Of a DNA stretch of 64,000 bases, positions 42,879 to 53,997 are shown piece after piece. Source of the stretch: Phytophthora colocasiae (lineage: Eukaryota; Oomycota; Peronosporomycetes; Peronosporales; Peronosporaceae); the NCBI GenBank assembly GCA_018806915.1, contig JAGKQI010000083.1, positions 372,001-436,000 of the forward strand. The letters run 5' to 3'. The notes under the pieces are model-generated. The model ran no database searches, was not told the DNA's origin, and worked only from the letters and a program-made list of their open reading frames with translations. The position numbers and the translations under genes are program-made. Numbering within the stretch: position 1 is the first letter of the stretch; every line of letters starts with the position of its first letter.

Positions 42879-43999
42879 ATGGCAAGTGGTAAGCATCGCC
42901 AGGTAGGGACTGTGTTTGCAGAGGATGTAAACGACGAAGAAGGACAACAGCAAAACCTCAAGCGACAAGAGATTGGGTTCTCGGATGATGGTTCAGAGGA
43001 GGAAAAAGTAGCATCTCCAGTTGCGACAATCAAGACCACCAACGACCCAAATGCGACTACCAAAGAAAATAACATTCCCGTGAACGTCAAGGCAAAAATG
43101 CCAGACAACATTCCATTTGCAGACGGCTATGAAGGTGGACAGTACTTTTTCGTGCGGGAGTGTTATGCGGAGTACTACTTAAAAGTGGAAGCTCTTCTGC
43201 TAAAGGAAGTGGAAGAGTGTGTGACGGTCACCGGTACGCCGGGTACGTTATGAATGAGTATAGATATTATAAGTTGTTGACTCACGGATACGTATGAATA
43301 CTTGTTGTAGGCATCGGAAAATCCGTCTTCTACGCTTTTTTCCTTGATCGTTTCCGGAAGACTCATCTAGATTGGACCATCATCGCATCAACGTATAACA
43401 AGAACAGCAAAATCGAAAAACTGGTTGTGTTCGAGCCTAACAAAACACCAAGAGTGCACGATTGGGCAGCCGAATTGAAGTTAAACGATCTTTTATTGAA
43501 GCTAGACGGTAAGACGAAAGACAAGGTGCTGTGGCTCTGCGATGGTCCACCGGAGAGAGAATACGGGCAAACGGTTGTCTTTACCAGCCCAAACGACTGG
43601 CTACGTGTGGTCAAAAACATGGGCCAAACCTACTACATGCCTCCATGGACACTGGATGAGCTTCAACGAGCTGCTTTCGTACTGGAATATCCGTTTACTG
43701 ACGAGGAGATGGAGAGCCGATTCTGGAATTTTGGTGGCGTGGCTCGGTATTGCCTCCTGATGGACTCACGAAGAATCCGGTCTGCAATCCGCTACCTAAC
43801 GAAATCGATCGAACAAATTACGGATTTTGGAAAGCTCCAGAACTTACTTCTCGGGACTCCAAACAGCGACACACACCATCGTTATCTGCTCTACAACCCG
43901 AAAGGAGATGGAAGGGATTGGGACACGGAAATTGTGTCTGGCATGGTTCGTGAAAAACTGGCGGAGCGACTGCTCTCCGTTATCAACGACGAAACGTAA
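42879..43999 (+). CDS. Crinkler/RHS-type P-loop NTPase, short form (NTPase-5)
   Basis: Exon 1 is 42879-43242 and exon 2 is 43311-43999, with a 68-bp intron ending TTGTAG, giving 350 aa. The domain order is as in NTPase-4: FVRECYAEYYLKVEALL, split Walker A, VLWLCDGPPE, VVFTSPNDW, FWNFGGVARYC, ending at NDET. It differs from NTPase-4 in the exon 1 acidic region, in a LLKEVEEC segment before Walker A, and in HLDW for HPDW after it. The gypsy-2 element lies immediately upstream, its LTR ending 242 bp before the start codon. The 3' flank to 44230 is decayed C-terminal sequence. Confidence 0.75.
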
Positions 44000-44454
44000 A
44001 AAGAATCCTTAAAGGAATGCCAGATAGCACCGCTACCCGATTCTAGAGACGCACAAAGTGGTATCGATTGCCGAGTTGGGGGTCCAAAGTCGATGACCTC
44101 GATACAGAACGAATTGCGCCAACAGACAAGAAGCGCCTGAACGCTTGCTGTGCAAATCTGGAAAAAGTTCTTCAAGGACCAGTCGAACATCGAAATGGTG
44201 AAAAAGAGATCCCCAGTATGTGTTAGACAAGAGATAACTTGTTGTTTCCTAGCCGCTAGTTCCTTTGGTTTTTCATTATGAATTGGTCGAATGAGATGTT
44301 AAATTTTGGATTGTTGAGGAGTGTGGTTGGTAGCCAAGGGATTCAATGTGTATCCATTAGAATTGTTTTGATTCATTTGTCTCAAGGAGTTAGCTTTCCA
44401 AACCGATTACTTGTATCAGCTTGTGGATCATGTACACGATAACCACTATTTTGT

Positions 44455-44630
44455 AGTCGAGATTTTAGGATCTCCTGCACCTCAGCAGCATAGACTTTGT
44501 GGAAAACCGGATCCAAATTGTGCAAATTGTGACCAATTTTGTCACTGTGTTCGCGAAGGTTAATAGCAACGTCCAAAGGCACTGCCAGTGTCTTCTGGTC
44601 TTCTTTAAACGCGTGTTCCTCGTAGAAAAA
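44455..44630 (-). pseudogene. PhyH remnant d
   Basis: Same kind of fragment as remnant b, including the extra CACTGTGTTCGCGAAGG stretch, followed by the A-rich tract and the NTPase upstream region up to the inversion point at about 44687. Confidence 0.8.
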
Positions 44631-44686
44631 AAAAAAAACAGAATAGGCCCGAGGGACCATCAAAACCTTACAACTACATAGATATA

Positions 44687-45786
44687 AGGCGCTCCGCCAG
44701 TTTTTCACGAACCATGCCAGACACAATTTCCGTGTCCCATTGCCTTCCATCTCCTTTCGGGTTGTAGAGCAGATAACGATGGTGTGTGTCGCTGTTTGGA
44801 GTCCCGAGAAGCAAGTTCTGGAGCTGTCCAGAATCCGAAATTTGTTCGATCGATTTCGTTAGGTAGCTGATTTCAGACGGGATTCTTGGTAGGTCCATCA
44901 GGAGGCAATACCGAGCCACGCCACCAAAATTCCAGAATCGGCTCTCCATCTCCTCGTCAGTAAGCGGATATTCCAGTACAAAAGCAGCTCGTTGAAGCTC
45001 ATCCAGTGTCCAGGGAGGCAGTAGGTTTGGCCATAGTTTTTGACCACACGTAGCCAGTCGTTTGGGCTGGTAAAGACAACCGTTTGTCCGTATTCTCTCT
45101 CCGGTGGACCATCGCAGAGCCACAGCTCCCTCTCATCCTCTGTATCACTTTGTTGAAACAAGATCTCCTTTAGCTTCCATTGGGCTGTCTTTGTATGCAC
45201 TCTTGGTGGCTTGTTAGGCTCAAACACAACCAGTTTCTCGAGTTTACTGTTCTTGTTATACGTCGATGCGATGATGGTCCAATCTGGATGAGTCTTTCGG
45301 AAACGATCAAGGAAAAAAGCGTAGAAGACGGATTTTCCGATGCCTGCAACAAGTACCATACGTATCCGTGAGTCAACAACTTATAATATCTATACACAAA
45401 AGAATACTCATTCATAACGTACCCGGCGTACCCGTGACCGTCACACAGGACTTCTTTTTCTCTACCAGCAGAGCTTCCACTTTTAAGTAGTACTCCGCAT
45501 AACACTCCCGCACGAAAAAGTACTGTCCACCTTCATAGCCGTCTGCAAATGGAATGTTGTCTGGCATTTTTGCCTTGACGTTTACGGGAATGTTATTTTC
45601 TTTGGTAGTCGCATTTGGGTCGTTGGTGGTCTTGACTGTCTCAACTGGAGATGCTACTTTTTCCTCCTCTGAACCATCATCCGAGAACCCAATCTTTTGT
45701 CGCTTGAGGTTTTGCTGTTGTCCTTCTTCGTCGTTTACATCCTCTGCAAACACAGTCCCAACCTGGCGATGCTTACCACTTGCCAT
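44687..45786 (-). pseudogene. NTPase-6, inverted 5' part
   Basis: On the minus strand, exon 1 is 45786-45423, followed by the intron and exon 2 down to 44687, where coding stops abruptly at VREKLAER. It has the same frameshift as NTPase-3 (PPWTLDE block shortened near 45015). The missing 3' part lies in normal orientation from 45872, so the gene was cut in two by inversion. Confidence 0.88.
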
Positions 45787-45871
45787 CGTTCTCTGTTTTT
45801 GTCTAGAGAAGAAAAATCAATTCTGGATATTTTGTGACAACACAAAGATGCAAACAGTAAAAAACAGTAAC
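44687..45871. other. in-place inversion of ~1.2 kb
   Basis: At the left edge the NTPase upstream sequence (ACTACATAGATATA) joins the middle of exon 2 reversed. At the right edge the reversed upstream sequence (AACAGTAAAAAACAGTAAC) joins the next exon 2 bases in normal direction (TACTCTCCGTCACC). Flipping the segment would make both sides continuous with the arrangement in the other units. Confidence 0.85.
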
Positions 45872-46135
45872 TACTCTCCGTCACCAACGATGAAAAGACT
45901 AAAGTAAAAAGAATCCTTGAAGGAATGCCAGATAGCACCGCTACCCGATTCTAGAGACGCACAAAGTGGAATCGATTGCCGAGTTGGGTCTAAAGTCGAT
46001 GACCTCGATACAGAACGAATTGCGCCAACAGACAAGAAGCGCCTGAGCACTTGCTGTGAAAATCTGGAAGAAAGAAGGCAAGTTCTTCAAGGACCAGTGG
46101 AATATTGAGATGATGAAAGAGAGATCCCCCAGTAT
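45872..46135 (+). pseudogene. NTPase-6, 3' part
   Basis: It continues exon 2 in normal direction (LSVTNDEKTKVKRILEG in frame), lacking the 7-base change that makes the early NDET stop in the short copies, but carrying their shared internal deletion and a stop soon after. It ends in the hairpin at 46120. Confidence 0.75.
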
Positions 46136-46160
46136 TTGTTACACATACTGGGGGATCTCT
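46120..46160. repeat. 16-bp perfect hairpin
   Basis: AGAGATCCCCCAGTAT at 46120-46135 is repeated as its reverse complement at 46145-46160 with a 9-base loop. The left arm corresponds to the C-terminal IPQY codons of the NTPase, so the right arm is a snap-back duplicate. Confidence 0.9.
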
Positions 46161-46474
46161 TTTACACATAATGTGTTAGACAAGAGATAACTTGTTATTT
46201 CCTAGCCGCTAGTTCCTTTGGTTTTTCATTATAAATTGGTTGAATGGGATGTTCAATTTTGGATTGTTGACGATTTCTTGTCGTCTGGTGTGGTTGATAG
46301 CCAAGGGATTCAATGTGTATCCATTAGAATTGTTTTGATTCATTTGTCTCAAGGAGTTAGCTTTCCAAACCGATTACTTGTATCAGCTTGATCATGTGCG
46401 CGATAAACGCTTTCGGATTCCAAGAAAAAGTGACCAACAATACTGACTCCACAATGAAACCCTCAAACAATATC

Positions 46475-47135
46475 TTAACTCTCGTACATGGGCTTGAACG
46501 GAACGTTGCCCGTTGTCTGAAGCCAATTATCTGCTGGATACTCCACCTTGTTACTTTCCACAACGTGGATCGAGTACGCATGGCGTGAATTGGGGGATCG
46601 ATTGGCTTCACTATAGTGCACGAAGGAGCTATGCAGCAGTACCAGATCTCCCTTCTTCGTTAGCAGCGGTTGACTCTTGCTGATGTCGAAAGACTCCACT
46701 TCTTCCGGGACATTCTCAAGCAACAGTCCTCCATTCTCTTTCTGCTGTTCCGTAGTAGTACGTCTCAACCGTTGACGTACTGGCTCCGTTAAGTGTGAGC
46801 CTGGCACACCATGAAGACATCCGTTCTCGAGTGTACAGTCCTCCAAAGCCCACCAAAAACCCACAACAGACTGTGGCTCAGTGTAGAGATAACTCCCGTC
46901 CTGATGAGGCTTCACCTCTCCTCCAATACTGGGCTGTTTGAAGGTATACATGGACTGCACAGCCATCGGACGCTTGTAGCCGAGGGATTTTAGGATCTCC
47001 TGCACCTCAGCAGCATAGCTGACTTTGTGGAAAACCGGATCCAAATTGTGCAAATTGTGACCAATTTTGTTAATAGCCACGTCCAAAGGCACTGCCAGTG
47101 TCTTCTGGTCGTCTTTAAATGCGTGTTCCTCGTAG
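46475..47135 (-). pseudogene. PhyH copy e, lacking the N-terminus
   Basis: About 218 codons nearly identical to residues 77-294 of the intact PhyH protein, including HQDG, CTLENGCLHG and SRHAYSIHV. The first ~76 codons are absent: the match stops at the codons for YEEHAF, where an A-rich tract and then NTPase upstream sequence follow. The iron-binding residues are kept, but no proper start codon is present. Confidence 0.85.
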
Positions 47136-47300
47136 AAAAAAAAAAAACAAACAGAATATTCACACATTGGGGGACCATCGAACTACAGTAGATCTAGGTT
47201 ACTTTTTGTTTGTGTGTTGTCACAAAATATCCAGAATTGAATTTTCTTCTCTAGACAAAAACAGAGAGCTTACAGGCTCCAGAACATGGTGGAGACAACG
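47136..47300. promoter_or_regulatory. NTPase-7 original upstream region, separated by copia
   Basis: It contains the unit-typical upstream sequence (GTTGTCACAAAATATCCAG, TTCTTCTCTAGACAAAAAC) that normally sits 5-60 bp before the NTPase ATG. It is followed by about 30 unmatched bases (from 47269) and the CAACG target duplicate (47296-47300), and is now 5.1 kb from the NTPase-7 start codon. Confidence 0.6.
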
Positions 47301-47548
47301 TAGCAGGATGTGGCAGTTCACACAACCTGGAGACTGGGACGAGCTACACAGAGCGAATGTACACGAGCGACAGGGGGTTTGGTAGCCTTGAGCTTTTCCT
47401 CCTCGTACTATAGTGAAGTGCTATGAGTACGTTCAATCCACTTTTGATTTTACCTTCTTCCTCCCAGAACTTCGTGTACGCTAAGTCGACTCCAAGTGAG
47501 CAAGCACTTCTTGCTAAAGCGCGTTCACGCACACAGCGCACTCAGCTA
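47301..47548 (+). repeat. copia 5' LTR
   Basis: 248 bp beginning TAGCAGGATGTGG and ending CAGCTA. It differs from the 3' LTR at a few positions only (for example CACTCAG against CACGCAG near the end). Confidence 0.92.
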
Positions 47549-47560
47549 GGTTATGAGCCC
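47549..47560 (+). promoter_or_regulatory. copia primer-binding site
   Basis: GGTTATGAGCCC directly after the LTR is complementary to the anticodon arm of initiator tRNA-Met, the priming mode known for Drosophila copia and relatives. It is a site, not a tRNA gene. Confidence 0.75.
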
Positions 47561-47574
47561 AAGGTTGACGAGCT

Positions 47575-49144
47575 TTGGCAAGTAAGACGACGGATTCTAC
47601 GAGTGGAGTATCGACAGCTGCCTCAGCTGCAACATGTACAGTGATGACAAGTTCAAGTAGTGCTGCAAGCTCGAGCATGGTGTCGACGATGGCTCCAGCT
47701 GCTGGAACAGCTCAAACAATGTCTGCTACGGCTACAGGACAACCAGCCACGGCTATTGGACAGACTGTTGCTACTCAGGCTAGGCCCAAACCTTTGGGTA
47801 CTAGCACACCACCACTTTGATGGGGTTTTTGAAGTCTATCAGATGAGGCTGATGCTTTATCTTGAGCAACGAGATTCATGGAGAATTGTGACTGGAGAAG
47901 AAACACGGCCAGTTGAAGAAGGAGAAGCACAAAGAGACTTTGATGCACGAGATCGATTGGCAATGGAGACAATAATCAGAGGACTATCTGATGCTGATGT
48001 CCAGAAGGTGTGTGTTTACAGGCGAGCTATAGACATTTGGAATGCTGTGGTCGCAGAGAAGACTCAGCGTGACTTCTCGTATGGAGTGCACTTGAAGCGG
48101 GAGATGTATACACACACGTACACGCCTGGTAAGAAGATGGCTACATACATTCAGGAGATGACTACAATGAGACAGAAGCTACAATACATGGGCCCACAGT
48201 TTGTTATTAACGATGTGGAGATGTCAAGCTTGTTGTTAATGGGAGTGTGCACAGTGCACAGAGAGATCGTGACACAGTTTGATTTCTCGTTCAGACAAGG
48301 AAACCCACCTACCCTGCAGCAGGTGAAGAATGCTTTACTTTCGAGAGATGAAATGGAAAAAATGGCGGCTGGTACAGCTAAAGAGAAAGGTGAAAATAAC
48401 TCTGAAGCGGTAATGCAGTCAAGCCATGCTGGTAAGGGACAAGATAACAAGACTGGAGGTGGCAAGAAGCCCGTGGTGCGATGCTTTCACTGCAAGCGGA
48501 AGGGTCACAAGCGCAATGAATGCTGGTTCCTGAAGGGAGAGTCAAAGAAACCCAAAGGAAATCAGTCCAAAACTCAGAAGAAAGGCGACAAGAAGACGCA
48601 AAAGGAGAAGAAAGAAGCCAAGAAGAAGAAGAAAAACGATGACTCTGAAGAAGATTCTTCTGGTGCTATGAATTACATGAGATTTGTCACTGAAGTACAG
48701 AAGAAGAGTGATTCAAGTTCGAGCAGTGATTGTAGCACAGAGAGTTCCGTTGGAATGGTACTGAAGCACAGCCGGAGCGTCTCTCAAGTGGATTGGATGC
48801 TAGATAATGGCGCAACTACTCATGTTTGCACTGTGAAGGACATGTTCACCAGTTTTCACAAGTCGAAGACGGTGTTCACTGTGTGGAATGGCAACAAGAA
48901 GAAGGGAGAATTTGCTGGATCAGTGCTGGTACATGCAGTAAATGCGAGAAGTGGTAATGAAACCTCGTTTACTATGGATGGTGTTGAATATTCGCCTCAT
49001 GGACCCACGAACATTATTTCTCTTGGAGTAATGCAGAAGAACGGATGGGGTTTGACTGTCACTGCACCATCGGAAATGCCTCAGAAGATGTGGCTTGAAC
49101 GTGACGAACAGAAATTGGAATTCGTGCAACATGGAGTGCATTAA
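47575..49144 (+). pseudogene. copia Gag and protease
   Basis: The Thr/Ala-rich Gag start (from a TTG codon at 47575, reading MASKTTD-like sequence) runs to GTSTPPL and a stop at 47820. From about 47813 the next frame carries on (FDGVFEVYQMRLMLYLEQRD), so there is a one-base frame change. Then come the UBN2-like Gag helices (DFSYGVHLKREMYTHTY), the zinc knuckle CFHCKRKGHKRNEC, a Lys-rich stretch, and the protease motif WMLDNGATTHVC. TAA at 49142 ends this frame within pol; the same frame continues immediately after it. Confidence 0.85.
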
Positions 49145-52100
49145 TGGCTGAACACTGAAGAATTTGGTGGGTATCAAGCAGCAGTAATTGCTTCTTCAGT
49201 AAGTGCGGATGCGAATCCTCTTATGCGTTGGCATGAAAGGTTTGCTCATCTCAATGAGGCAGCTTTGAAGTTCATGATGAGAAACCAGACCGTGAATGGG
49301 ATGAATATCTCACACGAACATTTGAAGACCAAATTGAATTGCCTGAGCTGCATGGCTGGAAAACAGAGTAGGAAATCGTACAAGAACCCTGGAGATAAGC
49401 GAACGAAACACAATTTCGAGCGAATTATGTCAGATGTCTGTGATATTCGCAAGTATGTTTCTGTTAGTGGTTCGACTCGGTATTTCCAGTTGATACTTGA
49501 CGAAGGCTCACGTCACAAATGGTGTTACCCGCTAAGTCACAAAAGTGAAGCTGCAGGTAATGTCAAGCAATTGCTGACTGAATTGTTAGCGCAAGGGAAG
49601 CGAATTCACCGATTCACGAGTGATGGAGGCGGCGAGTATGTGAATGCAGTACTGAAGAACTTCCTTTTGGAAAAGGGAATTCAGTTCATACCTACGCACG
49701 CATATACTCCGGAAGAGAACTGTTTGGTGGAGAAACTGAATGATGTTCTCGTTAACAAGATGAGAGCTGTCATGTATGCGGCAAACTTACCGATGAAGCT
49801 CTGGCCCGAAGTCATACAATACGTTGTGGAAGTGGACAATGTGAGTCCCACCAAAGCGTTGGATCGCATGACGCCGGTGGAGAAATTAACTGGTGTGAAG
49901 CCGGATGTGAAGCAGTTAAAAGTTTGTGGTTGTGTCGGGTTTGTTCACGTACCGAAAGAGAAGCGGCAGAGTAAATTATCAGCAAAGGCTGAACCTGCTC
50001 TATTTCTTGGATATCCACGGTCAAAACACGGATACCGGTTGCTACACTTGAGGACTGGCAAGATGATCGAAGTACGAGACGTACAATTCCGCGAGGACAT
50101 CACGGTTGATGGTACATATGTGAATGCGCTCCTGGTGGGGCGACAGCACTACTATGCCCAAATACCATTTGTCCCGTTGCCAGTAACTTACGTAGCGGAC
50201 CGGGTCACACGTGATAAAGCGAATAGTGTCGTAGCCAAAGCAGTTGCTGAGCCAAATAACAAGTTGCAAAGAAAGCAAAAGAAGTTTGGCAAAAGCACAG
50301 CTGGCACAGATACAATTTCGGTGGCAGCTTCGACAGATGCATTTGGAACCTTGGATGATGTTGTTTCGGTGGGAGCTGATGGTGAGGTAAATGGTGAGGC
50401 GAATGAAGAGGATGTGGACAGTGAAGAAGAAAAGCCGCCAGCACCTACACCTGCACCTATTGAAACAGCACTACCAAGAGCTCCAAGACGCTCGTCAAGG
50501 AAAAAGAAGCCCAACGTACGCATGAACGACTACGTGATGGCACAAACAATGGACCAATTGCATGGAAATCCATCCAGTGTTGAGGAGGCTTTGAGTTCAG
50601 ATCTCAAGGACAAATGGATGGAAGCAATGCAGAAAGAGTTCGATGCTCACATGCTCAATGGCACGTGGAAGCTCGTGGAGCGACCGAAGCCGGAAGACGG
50701 AATGTTAGTGAATATATTGACCTCAATCTGGGTTTTGAGAGTGAAGCGTGATGAGAGAGGTCGTGCTGACCGTCTGAAAGCGCGGCTGGCAGTGCGTGGC
50801 TGCAAGCAAAAGAAAGGTGTGGACTATGGCAAACCTTACTCACCGGTGGTTCGAATGGAGACTGTGAGGATGATACTGCTACTTGCTCTTTTACTGTCAC
50901 TGGACTGCAAGCACGTTGATTTTGTAACAGCGTTTTTGAATTCGGAGCTCATGCGATTCACTATCTACATGGAACAACCGAAGTACTTTGATGATGGGAG
51001 TGGCCGAGTTTGTTTGCTGTTGAAAGGAATTTGTGGCCTCAAACAGGCATCGCGCTTGTGGTACTATACGCTGCACAAGTACCTGTTACAACTTGGATTC
51101 AAGAGATGCGCTTTTGATGTGGGGCTTTATCAGAGACATCGTGGAGGCAAAGTTGTCTACATTACGGTGTACGTTGATGATCTGGTTTTTGCGGGAAAGA
51201 CAGCAGACATTGATCAATGTATCGACGAATTAGCAGCAAAATTTGCACTCAAAGATCTTGGACGAGTACACCATTTACTTTCTATGGTAGTATTACTGGA
51301 TCCAGGCAATCATCTCTGTATCTCGCAAACGGCATATATCGATCGGCTGTTAGAACGCTTTGGCATGACGAACGCTAAATCTGTGGGATCACCTCAAGAG
51401 CAAAATGAACCGATTACCCCTCTCGAAAGAGATGAAGACAAGATTAATGATCCTAATATCCCGTATCGAGAGCTGGTTGGTGCGTTGAACTACTTGGTGG
51501 CGTGCAGTAGGCCGGACCTGGCATGTGCAGTGCGGCAACTGAGTAAGTACATGAGCTCGTACACGATGGACGGCTACAAAAGAGCGATGCGTACTTTACG
51601 CTATCTGAAGGGCACTAGAACCTACGGATTGGTATACAGGTGTGAAGAACCTACTTTACCGTTACGTGTGGACGCGTACTGTGACGCGGATCACGCGAAT
51701 GACCCGGACACAAATCGATCGGCCAGTGGGTATATCATACAATTAAATGGAAATGCATTTGTCTACAAGAGCAAGATGCAGACTAAAGTGACTACTGCGA
51801 CGTGTAGCTCGGAGTTGATATCGGCGGATAGCTGCGTTGAGGACTTACTATGGTCCAGAAAATTGCTAAAGGAGATACGTGGAGAGAAACCACCCACGTC
51901 AGTGCTTTACGTGGACAACCAAAGTACACAGACAGTGATCAGTGAAGCTGGCAACTACCAGCGTATGAAGAGTTACGCTAAAAAGAGCAGCAAGATTGCT
52001 GAGCTCGTGGAGAAGAAGAAGATTGAAGTTGAATACGTGCCCAGTGCTGACAACGTTGCGGACGTTTTTACAAAGGCTTTGGGACCAAACAAATTCCAGA

Positions 52101-52171
52101 AGTTTAGGCAGCTATTGAACGTCGAAGACGTCACGCAGGCCAAGAAGAATGCACCATCTTCAGATGTGTGA
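49145..52171 (+). pseudogene. copia integrase, reverse transcriptase and RNase H
   Basis: Open from 49145 to 52171 in the same frame as the upstream part. The HHCC domain (RWHERFAHLN...CLSCMAGK) is followed by integrase with Asp in LILDEGSR, Asp in FTSDGGGEY and Glu in CLVEKLND. RT shows VDFVTAFLNSEL, GLKQASRLWY and an intact YVDD box. RNase H shows CDADHANDP, SGYIIQLNGN and SSELIS. All catalytic residues seen are kept, so only the upstream stop and frame change keep it from being a complete polyprotein. Confidence 0.88.
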
Positions 52172-52179
52172 GGTGGGAG

Positions 52180-52427
52180 TAGCAGGATGTGGCAGTTCAC
52201 ACAACCTGGAGACTGGGACGAGCTACACAGAGCGAATGTACACGAGCGACAGGGGGTTTGGTAGCCTTGAGCTTTCCCTCCTCGTACTATAGTGAAGTGC
52301 TATGAGTACGTTCAATCCACTTTTGATTTTACCTTCTTCCTCCCAGAACTTCGTGTACGCTAAGTCGACTCCAAGTGAGCAAGCACTTCTTGCTAAAGCG
52401 CGTTCACGCACACAGCGCACGCAGCTA
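52180..52427 (+). repeat. copia 3' LTR
   Basis: 248 bp, TAGC...GCTA, ending only 8 bp before the NTPase-7 start codon and read in the same direction as that gene. Confidence 0.92.
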
Positions 52428-52435
52428 CAACGACG

Positions 52436-53564
52436 ATGGCAAGTGGTAAGCATCGCCAGGTTGGGACTGTGTTTGCAGAGGACGACGAAGAAGGACAACA
52501 GCAAAACCTCAAGCGACAAAAGATTGGGTTCTCGGATGATGGTTCAGAGGAGGAAAAAGAAGCATCTCCAGTTGAGACAGTCAAGACCACCAACGACCCA
52601 AATGCGACTACCAAAGAAAATAACATTCCCGTGAACGTCAAGGCAAAAATGCCAGACAACATTCCATTTGCAGACGGCTATGAAGGTGGACAATACTTTT
52701 TCGTGCGGGAGTGCTATGCGGAATACTACTTAAAAGTGGAAGCTCTTCTGCTAAAGGAAGAGGAAGAGTGTGTGACGGTCACGGGTACGCCGGGTACGTT
52801 ATGAATGAGTATTCTTTGTGTATCGATATTATAAGTTGTTGTTGACTCACGGATACGTACGAATACTTGCTGCAGGCATCGGAAAATCCGTCTTCTACGC
52901 TTTTTTCCTTGATCGTTTCCGGAAGACTCATCCAGACTGGACCATCATCGCATCAACGTATAACAAGAACATCAAAATCAAGAAACTGGTTGTGTTCGAG
53001 CCTAACAAACCACCAAGAGTGCACGATTCGGCAGCCCAATTGAAGTTAAACGATCTTTTATTGGAGCTAGACGGTAAGACGAAAGATAAGGAGCTGTGGC
53101 TCTGCGATGGTCCACCGGAGAGAGAATACGGGCAAACGGTTGTGTTTACCAGCCCAAACAATTGGCTACGTGTGGTCAAAAACATGGGCCAAACCTACTA
53201 CATGCCTCCATGGACACTGGATGAGCTTCAACTAGCTGCTTTTCTACTGGAATATCCGCTTACTGACGAGGAGATGGAGAGCCGATTCTGGAATTTTGGT
53301 GGCGTGGCTCGGTATTGCCTCCTGATGGACCTACCGAGAATTTCCTCCGAAATCAACTACCTAACCGAACCAATCGAACAAATTACGGATTCTGGAAAGC
53401 TCCAGAACTTACTTCTCGGGACTCCAAACAGCGACATGCACCATCGTTACCTGCTCTACAACCCGAAGGGAGATGGAAGGCAATGGGACACGGAAATTGT
53501 GTCTGGCATGGTTCGTGAAAAACTGCCGGAGCGACTGCTCTCCGTTATCAACGACGAAACGTAA
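52436..53564 (+). CDS. Crinkler/RHS-type P-loop NTPase, short form (NTPase-7)
   Basis: Exon 1 is 52436-52793 and exon 2 is 52876-53564, with an 82-bp intron, giving 348 aa. Two codons (VN) in the acidic leader are missing compared with other copies. The split Walker A, ELWLCDGPPE, VVFTSPNNWLR and FWNFGGVARYC are kept; it stops at NDET. A copia 3' LTR ends 8 bp before the ATG, so any transcription must start in the LTR or come from the element. The 3' flank (53565-53800) is decayed C-terminal sequence. A separate start codon is clear despite the insertion. Confidence 0.75.
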
Positions 53565-53997
53565 AAAGAATCCTTGAAGGAATTCTAGATAGCACCGCTA
53601 CCCGATTTTAGAGACGCACAAAGTGGAATCGATTGCCGAGTTGGGGGTCCAAAGTCGATGACCTCGATACAGAACGAATTGCGCCAACAGACAAGAAGCG
53701 CCTGAACGCTTGCTGTGGAAAAAGTTCTAGGACCAGTCGAACATCGAGATGGTGAAAAAGAGATCCCCCAGTATGTGTTAGACAAGAGATAACTTGTTGT
53801 TTCCTGTCCGCTAGTTACTTTGGTTTTTCATTATGAATTGGTCGAATGAGATGTTAAATTTTGGATTGTTGAGGAGTGTGGTTGGTAGCCAAGGGATTCA
53901 ATGTGTATCCATTAGAATTGTTTTGATTCATTTGTCTCAAGGAGTTAGCTTTCCAAACCGATTACTTGTATCAGCTTGATCATGTGCGCGATAACCA

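Larger units (their letters stand above)
47301..52427 (+). mobile_element. Ty1/copia LTR retrotransposon, 5127 bp
   Basis: Two 248-bp LTRs with TAGC...GCTA ends, flanked by CAACG on both sides (47296-47300 and 52428-52432). Next to the left LTR, GGTTATGAGCCC matches the anticodon-stem region of initiator tRNA-Met, the half-tRNA primer used by copia-type elements. A GAGGTGGGAG purine tract precedes the right LTR. The order gag, protease, integrase, RT, RNase H defines the copia class. One frameshift and one stop interrupt it. The LTRs are nearly identical, so insertion is recent. Confidence 0.93.

Noticed and set aside
47549..47560. GGTTATGAGCCC as part of a tRNA gene
   Set aside because: It has no surrounding cloverleaf and sits directly next to the LTR, which fits a copia primer-binding site.
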